Origin: Simkaniaceae bacterium
Lineage (GTDB): Bacteria; Chlamydiota; Chlamydiia; Chlamydiales; Simkaniaceae
Direction of reading: 5' to 3'
NCBI GenBank assembly: GCA_028281675.1
Contig: JANQJL010000056.1
Span: 1 to 44,708 of the forward strand
DNA: 44,708 nt
Under the pieces are notes generated by a model, which was not told the DNA's origin, did not search any database, and saw only the letters and a program-made list of their open reading frames with translations. The position numbers and the translations under genes are program-made. The first letter of the stretch is position 1; the number at the start of each line of letters is the position of its first letter. Shown piece by piece: positions 24,857 through 33,553 of the stretch.

Positions 24857-26452
24857 TTAAATGGAAAAATTTTTCAACTTTTCTCCACCTACCATGCGGA
24901 GGAGCTCTTGATCTTTCTCAGTGGGTTTGAGTGATTTGATTTCGGTAAGGGTCCGTCCATTTACTTCCCTTTTTGAAATTTGGAGGTGATGATCTCCGTA
25001 GCGGGCCACTTGAGGAAAGTGGGTGATAGCTAGGACTTGTGAAGTCTTCCCAAGGGATTGAAGCTTTTGGCCAACAAGAGCTGCGGTCTCGCCACCAATA
25101 TTGGCATCAATCTCGTCAAATATAAGAGTGGGAAGTCCCCCTTTCTCCGCAAGGATGATTTTTAGAGCGAAAAGAAAGCGGGCCACTTCACCGCCACTAC
25201 TCTTGAGCTTTAGAGAAGCGGGCTCTTCCCCTTTATTGGCAGCAAGATAGAAGGTGATTTCATCGATGCCAGTGGGTCCTATAGATTTTTCAGTAAAGCA
25301 GATAGAGACTTTGGCGTGGGGAAAGTTTAAAGCATGGAGCTCCTCCTCTAGTCTCTTTTCTAGGTTTTTTGCTACCGCTTTTCTTCTATTAGAAAGGGAA
25401 AAGGCAAGTTTTTGATTTTCCTCTTTTTTAGCACGGAGATTTCCCTCTAAAATGTTGGCTTTTTCATCAAGATTTTCTAAGAGCTCTATATCTTCTTTAA
25501 GTTTGTCCAGGTGGGAGGGGATTTCAGAGGATTCTAAATGGTATTTCTTCTTTAGCCTATTAAGATTAGAAAGGCGTTCTTCAAGTTCTTCAAAACGCTT
25601 TGGTGATTCTTCGAGTTCGTCGAGCTTTTTTTGGGCGAGAAAAGAGGCTTCTTGTAAATGGACGATAGCACCTTCTAAATGCTCGGAAAGAGAAGGATCA
25701 TCGGTGAGCTTTTGAAATTGTGCAAGGGTTGGAATGAGAGAGGGGTGATCAAGTCCTCTTTGAATAGAGCTGAATTTTTCGCTCGCATCTTTGGAGTCTG
25801 CTAGCTTTCTATACTCCTCAAAAAGGGTTTCATTTTCCCCATCTTGGTAATTAAAGGTATCCCACTCTTCAAACTCCCATTTAAGCCGTTTTAAACGGTC
25901 ATCACCTTTCTTTTCCTTGAGAGAGAAGAGTTCTTTTTCGAGGGTTTGTTCTTCTCGGTAAGATTTTTCAAAATCAGTCACATCCATCTGGAGTCCGCCG
26001 TAGTGATCAAGGAGTCTTCTTTGTGTTTCGCCTTGACGGATTGATAGTGAGTTATTTTGGCTTACAAGCTCAAGAAGATGGGGGCCTAAACTAGCAAGAA
26101 GAGAAAGGGGAGCCATCTGAGAATTAATGAAGATCCTATTTTTAGAGCTTCTAGAGATTTCCCGACGGATAATGAGCAGCTCGCCCGGATCAAACGTAAT
26201 CCCTCCCTCCTGGAGGATTTCATGGGTTTCGGGAAGGTATTCGATATCAAATGTGGCTTCAATGATTGCTGTTTCATCGCCAGAGCGAATGAGGTCGGTT
26301 GAGACTTTGTGTCCTGATAAGAGATGGATCGCTTGAATGAGAAGGGTTTTACCAGCACCTGTTTCGCCGGTCAAAATATGAAAACCCCGATCAAAGGTGA
26401 TCGTGGTTGATTCGATAAGGACAAAAGAAACGAGCGAAAGGGTGTTTATCAT
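24857..26452 (-). CDS. recN: DNA repair protein RecN (SMC-like ATPase)
   Basis: RecN acts in recombinational repair of double-strand breaks. The 531-residue protein has a Walker A motif near the N-terminus (HILTGETGAGKTLLIQAI) and a long coiled-coil middle (about 150-360). Near the C-terminus are the ABC signature region (LKSSGGEVARFLFALKIIL) and Walker B (LPTLIFDEIDANIGGETA), then QVLAITHFPQVA. It is slightly shorter than the usual 550 residues because the coiled coil is short. AAGGGGC precedes the ATG. It lies 42 bases downstream of rnhC on the same strand. Confidence 0.96.
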   Translation of the reverse strand: MINTLSLVSFVLIESTTITFDRGFHILTGETGAGKTLLIQAIHLLSGHKVSTDLIRSGDETAIIEATFDIEYLPETHEILQEGGITFDPGELLIIRREISRSSKNRIFINSQMAPLSLLASLGPHLLELVSQNNSLSIRQGETQRRLLDHYGGLQMDVTDFEKSYREEQTLEKELFSLKEKKGDDRLKRLKWEFEEWDTFNYQDGENETLFEEYRKLADSKDASEKFSSIQRGLDHPSLIPTLAQFQKLTDDPSLSEHLEGAIVHLQEASFLAQKKLDELEESPKRFEELEERLSNLNRLKKKYHLESSEIPSHLDKLKEDIELLENLDEKANILEGNLRAKKEENQKLAFSLSNRRKAVAKNLEKRLEEELHALNFPHAKVSICFTEKSIGPTGIDEITFYLAANKGEEPASLKLKSSGGEVARFLFALKIILAEKGGLPTLIFDEIDANIGGETAALVGQKLQSLGKTSQVLAITHFPQVARYGDHHLQISKREVNGRTLTEIKSLKPTEKDQELLRMVGGEKLKNFSI

Positions 26453-26494
26453 GCCCCTTTGTTATACCTACTTAACTATTTTTCTGCATTGGAT

Positions 26495-27385
26495 TCATAT
26501 TACAAACTCTTTAATAGTTTTGAAATGAAGTTTTGCTACTTGGTGGAGGGGAGCCTCCCCGTGGGAGCGGATAAATTGTCTTCCAGCTTTGATCACTAGA
26601 GAAGAGGCTCCTTTTGGGAGGGTGAGGTTGAATTCACTCCCCAGCTTTTCAATCCCATTGACAAAGGCTGCTCGGGCAAGAATCGAGGCTCCAGCAACAA
26701 CGATATCCTCTTCTCCCCGATGACATTGTGTGAGCTCTACCTGGATCGATTTTCTTCTGAGGGCCGATTCAACGACATGCTCGCTGGCAAACTGGTCGAT
26801 AATGACATTTGTGCAGTTGGTTTTTTTTCTGATCTCTTCGATTGCTGTGGCATGTCCCCAGGCAAGGAGTTGATTGAGGTTTTTGAATTGTTCATAAAGC
26901 TCATTATATCTTTTGGGGAAAATCTGAACGATTGAATAGGGACACTCCTTTTTGATCTTCTCGGCAAGCTTAATAATCGTCGTATCATTAAGTCGTTTAC
27001 TGTCGCGAATTCCCATTTTAATAAGGGATGTGATCTGGGTTTCATCTGCATAAAGAGCAGCAACACAGAGGGGACCAAAAACATCTCCTTTTCCTGCCTC
27101 GTCGACACCAATATGTGGTGTAGTATTTATTGCTACCTCGGGATAGGTATAGGAGACATTGCCGAGGATTTCTGGCTCAAGATAATAGCTAATAAAATCA
27201 TCTTTTCCTTTTCCTTGAACCATTAATTTTCCTGATTTATAAAGAGTGCAGGAGACCCCACCCTTTTTTGCTTGAAAAACGGTATAGGTTGGCTGGGAAA
27301 GTTCAAACCCTTGCTCTTCGAGATCTTTTTTCAGCTTTGGAGCAAGGGCTGTATCAATTTCTGTCACAAAACTAGCAGGCTTCAT
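26495..27385 (-). CDS. rnhC: Ribonuclease HIII
   Basis: RNase HIII removes RNA from RNA-DNA hybrids. The 296-residue protein has an N-terminal TBP-like substrate-binding domain (about 1-85, with the segment YTVFQAKKGGVSCTLYKSGK). The catalytic domain begins with GVDEAGKGDVFGPL, which carries the active-site D-E pair of RNases HII/HIII. Further acidic motifs are GIRDSKRLND and IIDQFASE. It is divergent from rodZ, with the start about 155 bases away, and the same pair is adjacent in C. trachomatis as I recall. Ribonuclease HIII with a TBP-like domain is otherwise mostly found in Firmicutes and Chlamydiae. Confidence 0.96.
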   Translation of the reverse strand: MKPASFVTEIDTALAPKLKKDLEEQGFELSQPTYTVFQAKKGGVSCTLYKSGKLMVQGKGKDDFISYYLEPEILGNVSYTYPEVAINTTPHIGVDEAGKGDVFGPLCVAALYADETQITSLIKMGIRDSKRLNDTTIIKLAEKIKKECPYSIVQIFPKRYNELYEQFKNLNQLLAWGHATAIEEIRKKTNCTNVIIDQFASEHVVESALRRKSIQVELTQCHRGEEDIVVAGASILARAAFVNGIEKLGSEFNLTLPKGASSLVIKAGRQFIRSHGEAPLHQVAKLHFKTIKEFVI

Positions 27386-27454
27386 AAGAACACCATTTTA
27401 GCAAATCCTTGAATTAAAACCCAAGTGGGCGCCCTACCTTTCCCAAGTAAAAAA

Positions 27455-27492
27455 TAAAAAATCGACTAACCGGGAACTTTACAATTGGCTCT
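27455..27492. repeat. Palindromic-element copy D (half element) in the rnhC-rodZ promoter region
   Basis: The plus strand reads AAAAAATCGACTAACCGGGA, then ACTTTACAATTGGCTCT. It differs from copy E at a few positions only and lacks the second arm. It sits 70 bases from the rnhC start and 48 bases from the rodZ start, so it lies within or next to the promoters of both divergent genes. A regulatory effect is possible but unproven. Confidence 0.72.
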
Positions 27493-27539
27493 AAAATCAC
27501 TAATAGGTTAGCCTAAAGGTAAAACAAGCAAGTTTATCT

Positions 27540-27947
27540 ATGAGTGAAGACGTTAAGAAGATTGGTGAACAGTTCAAATCTAAACGAAAAGAGCTGAATT
27601 TATCTTTGAAAGAAGTAGAAAATGCAACATCAATTCGGGTGTCTCACTTGGAATCAATCGAAGAGGGAAAAGATGATAAATTTCTTTCTCCTGTTTACAT
27701 GCTTGGTTTCATGCGCCAATATGCGAGCTTTCTGGGACTTGATGGAGAGAAACTGATTGAGCAACACCCAGAAGCCATGAAGCTTGGAAAGAAAAATCAT
27801 GAATTTGCTTATGGAATCGGAACGTTAGAAATGCGTGGTAGTGTGGGTGGGGGAGTGAAATGGCTTCCGAACCTTATTTGGGCAGCGGTCTCTGTTGTAG
27901 TGATCGTTCTTGCTTATTACCTCGCTAAATATTTAGGTGTAATCTAA
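27540..27947 (+). CDS. rodZ: RodZ-like helix-turn-helix membrane protein (short chlamydial form)
   Basis: RodZ links the MreB cytoskeleton to the membrane and, in chlamydiae, takes part in MreB-dependent division. The 135-residue product has an N-terminal HTH_25 domain (about 8-75, with [18 protein letters not shown] and [16 protein letters not shown]) and one membrane helix near the C-terminus (about 110-130, [20 protein letters not shown]). The periplasmic domain found in E. coli RodZ (337 residues) is missing, as in other chlamydiae. No clear ribosome-binding site precedes the ATG. The next gene starts 14 bases after the stop. Confidence 0.85.
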   Translation: MSEDVKKIGEQFKSKRKELNLSLKEVENATSIRVSHLESIEEGKDDKFLSPVYMLGFMRQYASFLGLDGEKLIEQHPEAMKLGKKNHEFAYGIGTLEMRGSVGGGVKWLPNLIWAAVSVVVIVLAYYLAKYLGVI

Positions 27948-27961
27948 CCCCCCCTTGCTTT

Positions 27962-29968
27962 ATGCCGGCTAATCGCCTCATTAAAGAAAAATCTCCTTAT
28001 CTTCTTCAGCACGCTCATAACCCAGTCGATTGGTATCCGTGGGGCGCAGAGGCTTTTGAAAAGGCAAAATCTCAAGGTAGACCGATTTTTCTATCTATTG
28101 GGTATGCGACATGTCACTGGTGTCATGTCATGGCTCGCGAGTCATTTGATAGTAAAGAAATTGCAGAGAGAATGAATGATGTCTTTATCTGTATCAAAGT
28201 CGATAGAGAAGAACTCCCTGAAATTGATAGTCTTTATATGGAGTTTGCGGAAGCTCTCATGGCATCCGGAACAGGGTGGCCTCTCAATATCATTTTAACA
28301 CCAGACTTAAAGCCTTTTTATGCTGTTACTTATTTGCCTCCCGATCCTAGGCAGGGGATGATGGGGCTTAAAGAGCTCATTAATCATATCCAGCAACTTT
28401 GGGAAAGCGATGAAAAAGAACTCCTTTTCGACCAAGCGAACAAACTCGTCGATCTCTTTGAAAAATCGGTGACAACGCGAGGAGAGGAAATTCCGAGCGA
28501 AATCCTTATTGATGAAGCTTTAGAAATGCTTTTTGAAACAGCTGATCCTGTTTACGGTGGAATGAAGGGAGCCCCTAAATTTCCCCTCGGCTATCAATGT
28601 CAATTTTTCCTTAATTATGCCAAGACCTTTAATGATTCTCGACCTCTATATTTTGTTGAAAAGACTCTACAGATGATGCATCTCGGGGGGATTTACGATC
28701 ATGTGGGTGGTGGATTTTCTCGCTATAGCGTTGATGAAAAATGGCAGGTTCCTCACTTTGAGAAGATGCTTTATGACAATGCCATTTTAGCAAGTGCTTA
28801 TCTTGATACATGGAAATTCACTAGAAAAGAGAAGTATAAGATCATTTGCCAGGAAATCCTAGAATATATCCTTCGCGATATGAGGCACCCTGATGGTGGT
28901 TTTTATTCTGCTGAAGATGCTGAAACAGATGGTGTGGAAGGGGCTTATTATCTCTGGACAAAAGAGGAAATTAAAAAGATTTTACCTGCAGATCAATTTG
29001 ACATTTTTTGCGATTACTTTGATGTGACAGATGTGGGGAATTTTGAAGGGAAAAATATTCTCCACCGGACCCTCTCCGTGGAGGAATTTTCCGAGCACCG
29101 GGGCCTTAACCCATTAGAAACTGAGGGGAGGCTTAAAAATGGGCTCGCCCTCATTTATGAGGTTCGATGCAAAAGAAAACGCCCCTTTAAAGATGATAAG
29201 ATCTTAGTTTCTTGGAATGCCCTCATGATCGATACCTTTGTTCGGGCAGGGATGGCTTTCAACAATACGGCTTACTTAGAAGCGGGAGTTAAAGGGGCAA
29301 ACTTTATTGAGACCCACCTATGGAAAGAAGGAAAACTACTGAGACGTTTCCGAGAAGGATCAGTTGATTATGAAGGGTCTCTTGATGATTATGCATCACT
29401 TATCCGAGCTTTGATTACCCTTTATGAAGCAGGGCAAGGGGACAGTTACTTAAATTGGGCCATTCAGATGGCAAACCATCTCGAAAAAGAGTATAAAGCA
29501 GACGAAGGGGCATTTTATCTAACCGGTCCGAATCATTCAATTTTGATGAGAAGATGTGAGCTTTATGATAGCGCGCAACCTTCTGGAAATGCTCTCCATG
29601 CTGAAAATCTTCTCCGTCTCTATCAAATCACCCATAATCGTGAATACTGGATTCAAGCAGAAGATATCCTTAAAGTAGCTAAAAACTTTATCGAAGCCTA
29701 CCCCCAAAGAGCTTCTTATCACCTGATTGCTCTTCAACGTTACGTTGATAAAGAGGCGTTGACCCTGATCGTCTCCCTAGATGAAAATAATACCCATGAA
29801 AATGAGCTGAAAAAACTCATTTTTTCTAACTTTCACCCACATGTAACGATTTCCTGGAAGAAAAACTCTGAAGAGTATCCTTGTATTGATGGAAAGACGA
29901 CTATCTATCCATGCAAACAAGGGAAATGTCAAAACCCAATCACCGACTGGAATAAAATCTCACTTTAG
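27962..29968 (+). CDS. YyaL/SSP411-type thioredoxin-domain protein (DUF255)
   Basis: The 668-residue protein opens with [21 protein letters not shown] and has the thioredoxin-like motif [12 protein letters not shown] (Cys51, Cys54) typical of DUF255. An (alpha/alpha)6 glycosidase-like region follows ([21 protein letters not shown]-type segment near residue 305-325). Full-length homologues run from bacteria to mammals (SPATA20). A catalytic function has not been firmly established; roles as a cellobiose epimerase-like fold or redox protein have been proposed. The ATG lies 14 bases past rodZ, so the two are probably cotranscribed. Confidence 0.93.
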   Translation: MPANRLIKEKSPYLLQHAHNPVDWYPWGAEAFEKAKSQGRPIFLSIGYATCHWCHVMARESFDSKEIAERMNDVFICIKVDREELPEIDSLYMEFAEALMASGTGWPLNIILTPDLKPFYAVTYLPPDPRQGMMGLKELINHIQQLWESDEKELLFDQANKLVDLFEKSVTTRGEEIPSEILIDEALEMLFETADPVYGGMKGAPKFPLGYQCQFFLNYAKTFNDSRPLYFVEKTLQMMHLGGIYDHVGGGFSRYSVDEKWQVPHFEKMLYDNAILASAYLDTWKFTRKEKYKIICQEILEYILRDMRHPDGGFYSAEDAETDGVEGAYYLWTKEEIKKILPADQFDIFCDYFDVTDVGNFEGKNILHRTLSVEEFSEHRGLNPLETEGRLKNGLALIYEVRCKRKRPFKDDKILVSWNALMIDTFVRAGMAFNNTAYLEAGVKGANFIETHLWKEGKLLRRFREGSVDYEGSLDDYASLIRALITLYEAGQGDSYLNWAIQMANHLEKEYKADEGAFYLTGPNHSILMRRCELYDSAQPSGNALHAENLLRLYQITHNREYWIQAEDILKVAKNFIEAYPQRASYHLIALQRYVDKEALTLIVSLDENNTHENELKKLIFSNFHPHVTISWKKNSEEYPCIDGKTTIYPCKQGKCQNPITDWNKISL

Positions 29969-30032
29969 TGGGAGGACTACTAGACATTAATAAAGAAAAT
30001 TGCGAATATCAATCAAAACGATAGGATGCAAA

Positions 30033-32006
30033 ATGGATAAGAAAACACTCGGCGATTATTCGATTATCAAACAAATTGGTCATGGAACACTGGGGTCAGT
30101 TTATTTAGCAGAACATCGCTTTGTAAAGCAGCAGTATGTCTTGAAAGTTCTTCCAGAGGAATTGGCGACCGATCGTAACTTCATTCAACGGTTTGAGAAA
30201 GATGTTGCCGTTTTGGCAAAGCTCGATCATCCACACATCGTTAAAGTCCACAATATCTCATTTGCTGAAGGGTATTACTTTTTGGTTACTGATTGTATTG
30301 TTGATTGTTTTGGAGAGACGACCACTTTGACTCAGTATTTAGGAGTGAATAAACAGAGTCTCAATGAGAATGAGATTCTCGAGCTTCTAACACAGGTAGC
30401 ATCAGCTTTGACTTATGCTCACCAAACCCATTTAAGTGGCGAGCCTTTAGTTCATCGAGGACTCAAATTGAATAACATCCTTATTGGAAAGGGAGAAAGA
30501 GGACTCCATGTTTACCTTTCAGACTTTGGCCTTTCTCATATTGTTGGAGAAGGGGCAATTTTGACTCGGATGTATAAAGTTCTTGCTGATGTACTATCCT
30601 TAGACCTTTCGCAATCGACATTTACAAAACCAGGCGAAGAAAAATATATCTCGGGAACCTTTGAATCGACTAAGCTTTCAAAGCTCCATGCCTCATTTTT
30701 GCAAAACTACCATTTTTTGGCACCAGAGCAAAGGATTTATCGAGAAAAACCAGTGGGTCCAAAAGCTGATGTTTATGCTTTTGGTGTTTTAACCTACTTT
30801 TTACTTATGCACTCTTTCCCAGAAGGGAATTTCCCCCTTCCATGCGTCGTTAATCCAGACTTTAGGCTTAATTGGGACCGTTTGATTAAAGAATGCTTAA
30901 AACCCGATCCTAGTAAACGTCCAGACTCACTTTTGAAGCTTCTCGATAGTTTAGCATCACCTCAAACGACTACACCCAAAACTCCGAGTGAAGAGGAGGA
31001 TGCTATCTTAGATTGGGATGAGAGTAAAGAGGAAGCTAAGATTGAAGAAAAGGGGGGAGTTGCACTCGCAACAGAAACCCAAGAAGAAGAAATAACACCT
31101 GCTCAAGCAAAACTTCTCCATGAAGTCTCTAGAATGGTTAAAGGGGACGCAAAGCCTGATCTCAAGCCTCAGGAGATCAAACGTCCTGAATATGACCCAG
31201 ACCCTGCCGCAGCATTTCATATTGATAGTACTGTTGCAAGGTATGTTCCCCAGGAAGAAGAAGTTAAAAACATCGAACCGATTCAAACTGAAATGGAAGT
31301 CGTTAAAGAAGGTGAATTCTACCGTGGAAGCGATGAGGGTGGACGTGATGAGAGGCCTCGCCACAGCGTAAAACTGAGTAGCTTTGCTTTAGATGTGCAC
31401 CCCGTCACAAACGAACAGTTTGTCCGCTTTTTGGAGATGATGGGAGGGGAGAAAGATGCGAATAATAGTGATATTATCCATCTTCGAGAATCACGGATTA
31501 GACGGCATGGTGGCAAACTGAGTATCGAATCGGGATACTCAAAACATCCTGTTATTGGTGTCACTTGGTATGGCGCTATTGCTTATGCCAAATGGGTAGG
31601 GAAGCGCCTTCCTACAGAAGCTGAATGGGAGGTGGCAGCATCTGGTGGGGAAGAACTGATGTACCCCACAGGAGCAAGTATTGAGCGGACTCAAGCCAAC
31701 TTTTTCAGTTCTGATACCACTACAGTAAAGAGTTACCCCCCCAATAAATTTGGGTTTTATGATATGGTGGGCAATGTTTATGAGTGGTGCCAAGATTGGT
31801 ATGATTATAATTACTATGAAGTTGCCATGCAACGTCCAGACAATCCTAAGGGTCCTCTTCAAGGAGTTTACCGCGTCCTCCGTGGCGGTTGCTGGAAAAG
31901 TCTGAAGGATGATCTCCGGTGTTCTCATCGTCATCGTAATAACCCTGGCATTGTCAACCGTACCTATGGTTTCCGCTGCGCCGCTGACGTTAAAGAAGAC
32001 TCCTAA
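30033..32006 (+). CDS. pkn1: Pkn1-like protein: Ser/Thr kinase domain fused to FGE-sulfatase-like domain
   Basis: The 657-residue protein has an N-terminal protein-kinase fold (about 8-305): Gly-loop GHGTLGSVYLAEH, ATP-lysine Lys38 (VLKVL), the activation-loop Asp in SDFGLSHI (Asp164), and a late APE-like APEQRIY region. The catalytic loop reads VHRGLKLNNIL: the proton-acceptor Asp of HRD is Gly143, so phosphotransfer may be lost. A low-complexity acidic linker (about 310-420) leads to a C-terminal formylglycine-generating-enzyme fold (about 427-655; GNVYEWCQDWYDYN, RVLRGGCWKS, YGFRCAAD). This arrangement matches chlamydial Pkn1. In the FGE part the two copper-binding Cys of true enzymes appear replaced by Ser and Leu. 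The start ATG follows AGGA; a TTG 11 codons upstream is less likely. Confidence 0.88.
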   Translation: MDKKTLGDYSIIKQIGHGTLGSVYLAEHRFVKQQYVLKVLPEELATDRNFIQRFEKDVAVLAKLDHPHIVKVHNISFAEGYYFLVTDCIVDCFGETTTLTQYLGVNKQSLNENEILELLTQVASALTYAHQTHLSGEPLVHRGLKLNNILIGKGERGLHVYLSDFGLSHIVGEGAILTRMYKVLADVLSLDLSQSTFTKPGEEKYISGTFESTKLSKLHASFLQNYHFLAPEQRIYREKPVGPKADVYAFGVLTYFLLMHSFPEGNFPLPCVVNPDFRLNWDRLIKECLKPDPSKRPDSLLKLLDSLASPQTTTPKTPSEEEDAILDWDESKEEAKIEEKGGVALATETQEEEITPAQAKLLHEVSRMVKGDAKPDLKPQEIKRPEYDPDPAAAFHIDSTVARYVPQEEEVKNIEPIQTEMEVVKEGEFYRGSDEGGRDERPRHSVKLSSFALDVHPVTNEQFVRFLEMMGGEKDANNSDIIHLRESRIRRHGGKLSIESGYSKHPVIGVTWYGAIAYAKWVGKRLPTEAEWEVAASGGEELMYPTGASIERTQANFFSSDTTTVKSYPPNKFGFYDMVGNVYEWCQDWYDYNYYEVAMQRPDNPKGPLQGVYRVLRGGCWKSLKDDLRCSHRHRNNPGIVNRTYGFRCAADVKEDS

Positions 32007-32040
32007 AAAATCGACTAACTGGGAATTTTGCAATTGGCTC
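31999..32040. repeat. Palindromic-element copy E (half element), between kinase and phosphatase genes
   Basis: The plus strand reads ACTCCTAAAAAATCGACTAA, then CTGGGAATTTTGCAATTGGCTC minus its first letters. It supplies the TAA stop of the kinase gene and the TTG start plus the next four codons of the phosphatase. It shares the ACTCCTAAAAAATCGA core with copy C (inverse orientation). Confidence 0.75.
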
Positions 32041-32501
32041 CTAGCATTCTATTTGTTTGCCTCAGCAACATTTGCCGCTCACCAGCCCTTAAAGGGTTAC
32101 TCGAGCATCTCCTTAAAGAAAAAGGGATCTCTTCCTATGTCGAAAGTTGCGGCCTCCATGGAACATTTCTCGGTAATCCCCCAGATAGACAGATGCAAGA
32201 AGTTGCAAACTCTCACGGTATCACCCTTGATAATCAAGCAAAAATTTTTGAAGAAAGCTATTTTGATCAGTTCGATATGATTTTTTGTGTCACAAAGGAT
32301 ATCCTTTCTGCAGTAAAAGCAATGGCCCATACCAAAGAGCATCGGAAAAAAGTCTTTATGGCTACCCATTTTTCTTCAAAATATAAAGATGAAGAGATCC
32401 CAGATCCCTATTTTGGAAACAAAAAGGGACTTGAACTTCTCTGGAAAATGATTGAAGATTCTTGCGAAGGAATTCTTAAGAAGATATCATCCAAGGGATG
32501 A
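32028..32501 (+). CDS. Low-molecular-weight protein-tyrosine phosphatase
   Basis: The 157-residue protein has the LMW-PTP active-site loop near its N-terminus, VCLSNICRSP (C-x5-R: Cys11 and Arg17), and the general-acid region DPYFG (Asp126). Both are needed for phosphotyrosine (or arsenate/other phosphoester) hydrolysis through a cysteinyl-phosphate. The start is unusual: no ATG is available, the only plausible codon is TTG at 32028, and that codon together with the first residues QLA derives from repeat copy E. It follows the kinase-like gene by 21 bases and overlaps ispH by 4, so it probably shares their transcript. A link with kinase signalling is inferred from position only. Confidence 0.9.
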   Translation: MQLAPSILFVCLSNICRSPALKGLLEHLLKEKGISSYVESCGLHGTFLGNPPDRQMQEVANSHGITLDNQAKIFEESYFDQFDMIFCVTKDILSAVKAMAHTKEHRKKVFMATHFSSKYKDEEIPDPYFGNKKGLELLWKMIEDSCEGILKKISSKG

Positions 32502-33427
32502 AATTACTATTATCGAAGCCAAGGGGCTTTTGCGCAGGGGTTGTTCGCGCCATTGAAACAGTCGAAAGGGCTCTTAAAACTTGGGGAGCTCCCATCTATG
32601 TGAAGCACCAGATCGTTCACAACTGCCATGTTGTGGAAGATTTGGAAAAGAAAGGGGCGATCTTTATTGAGGATCTCGATGAAGTTCCAGAAGGAGCTCG
32701 CATTATTTATTCGGCCCATGGAATACCCCCATCAGTACGGGAACATGCTAAAGCGCGCAATTTGATTGAAATCGATGCTTCTTGTGGTCTAGTCATCCGC
32801 GTTCATTCCGCTGCAAAGCGGTTTGCAAAGAAAGGGTATCATATCCTTTTAATCGGTCATAAAAAGCATGTAGAAGTGATAGGAACAGCAGGAGAAGCTC
32901 CCGATGATACGACGATTATTGAGTCGGTAGAAGATGTTGAAAAGCTCTCTTTTCCTCCTGAGCAGCGCCTTTTTTATACGACACAAACGACGCTGAGCCT
33001 CGATGATGTTAAAGAAATTACAGATGCCCTTAAAGAAAAATACCCGCTGGTCGAGACATTGCCAAGCTCATCGATTTGTTATGCAACGACAAACCGACAA
33101 CTTGCCCTTCGTGAAATTACCCATTTTGTCGATCTTGTCTTAGTCATCGGCGATCCAACCAGCTCAAATTCTAACCGTCTTTGTGAAGTTGCCCGCAAAA
33201 GGGGGATTCCAGGATACTTAATTAATGATCCTCAGGAAATCGATCCCTCTTGGCTTAAGGGAGTCAATGCGATTGGCCTAACCGCAGGTGCATCAACACC
33301 TGAATCGATTGTTCAAGAGTGTATCGAAACGCTCCGTACACTTGGTGTAACAGAAACCGAAGAGGTAGAGTATACCGAGGAAAATGTCTTTTTCGAGCTC
33401 CCTAAGGAGGTTCTTAACGCTCCGTAG
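32498..33427 (+). CDS. ispH: 4-hydroxy-3-methylbut-2-enyl diphosphate reductase
   Basis: IspH catalyses the last step of the MEP isoprenoid pathway, reducing HMBPP to IPP and DMAPP with a [4Fe-4S] cluster. The 309-residue length is standard. The three cluster cysteines are in PRGFCAGVVRAIE (Cys12), DASCGLVIRVH (Cys96) and SSICYATTNRQ (Cys194). Family segments KHQIVHN, YSAHGIPPSV, VIGDPTSSNS and GLTAGASTPES are present. The usual DATCPLV is DASCGLV here, a small deviation. The ATG overlaps the phosphatase stop (ATGA). A 30-bp perfect hairpin follows the stop. Confidence 0.97.
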   Translation: MKLLLSKPRGFCAGVVRAIETVERALKTWGAPIYVKHQIVHNCHVVEDLEKKGAIFIEDLDEVPEGARIIYSAHGIPPSVREHAKARNLIEIDASCGLVIRVHSAAKRFAKKGYHILLIGHKKHVEVIGTAGEAPDDTTIIESVEDVEKLSFPPEQRLFYTTQTTLSLDDVKEITDALKEKYPLVETLPSSSICYATTNRQLALREITHFVDLVLVIGDPTSSNSNRLCEVARKRGIPGYLINDPQEIDPSWLKGVNAIGLTAGASTPESIVQECIETLRTLGVTETEEVEYTEENVFFELPKEVLNAP

Positions 33428-33434
33428 CAAACAC

Positions 33435-33500
33435 TTCCTTACTACCCAGGAGTGCCATTTATTTCGCTGCAAATAAATGGCACTCCTGGGTAGTAAGGAA
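33435..33500. repeat. Perfect 30-bp inverted repeat after ispH
   Basis: The arms 33435-33464 and 33471-33500 are fully complementary (core CTACCCAGGAGTGCCATTTA) with a six-base loop CGCTGC. It starts seven bases after the ispH stop. Position suggests a terminator, but neither side has a T-run, and the stem is far longer than usual intrinsic terminators. It may be a mobile hairpin element or a processing/stability structure. Confidence 0.9.
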
Positions 33501-33553
33501 AGATTGCAGCAAATGATTGAATTAAATGCACAAACAATGAATATATCATTCTT

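Noticed and set aside
33421-33510. Ordinary rho-independent terminator at the ispH hairpin
   Set aside because: The stem is 30 bp and no T-run follows on either strand, so it is reported as an inverted repeat and not as a terminator.
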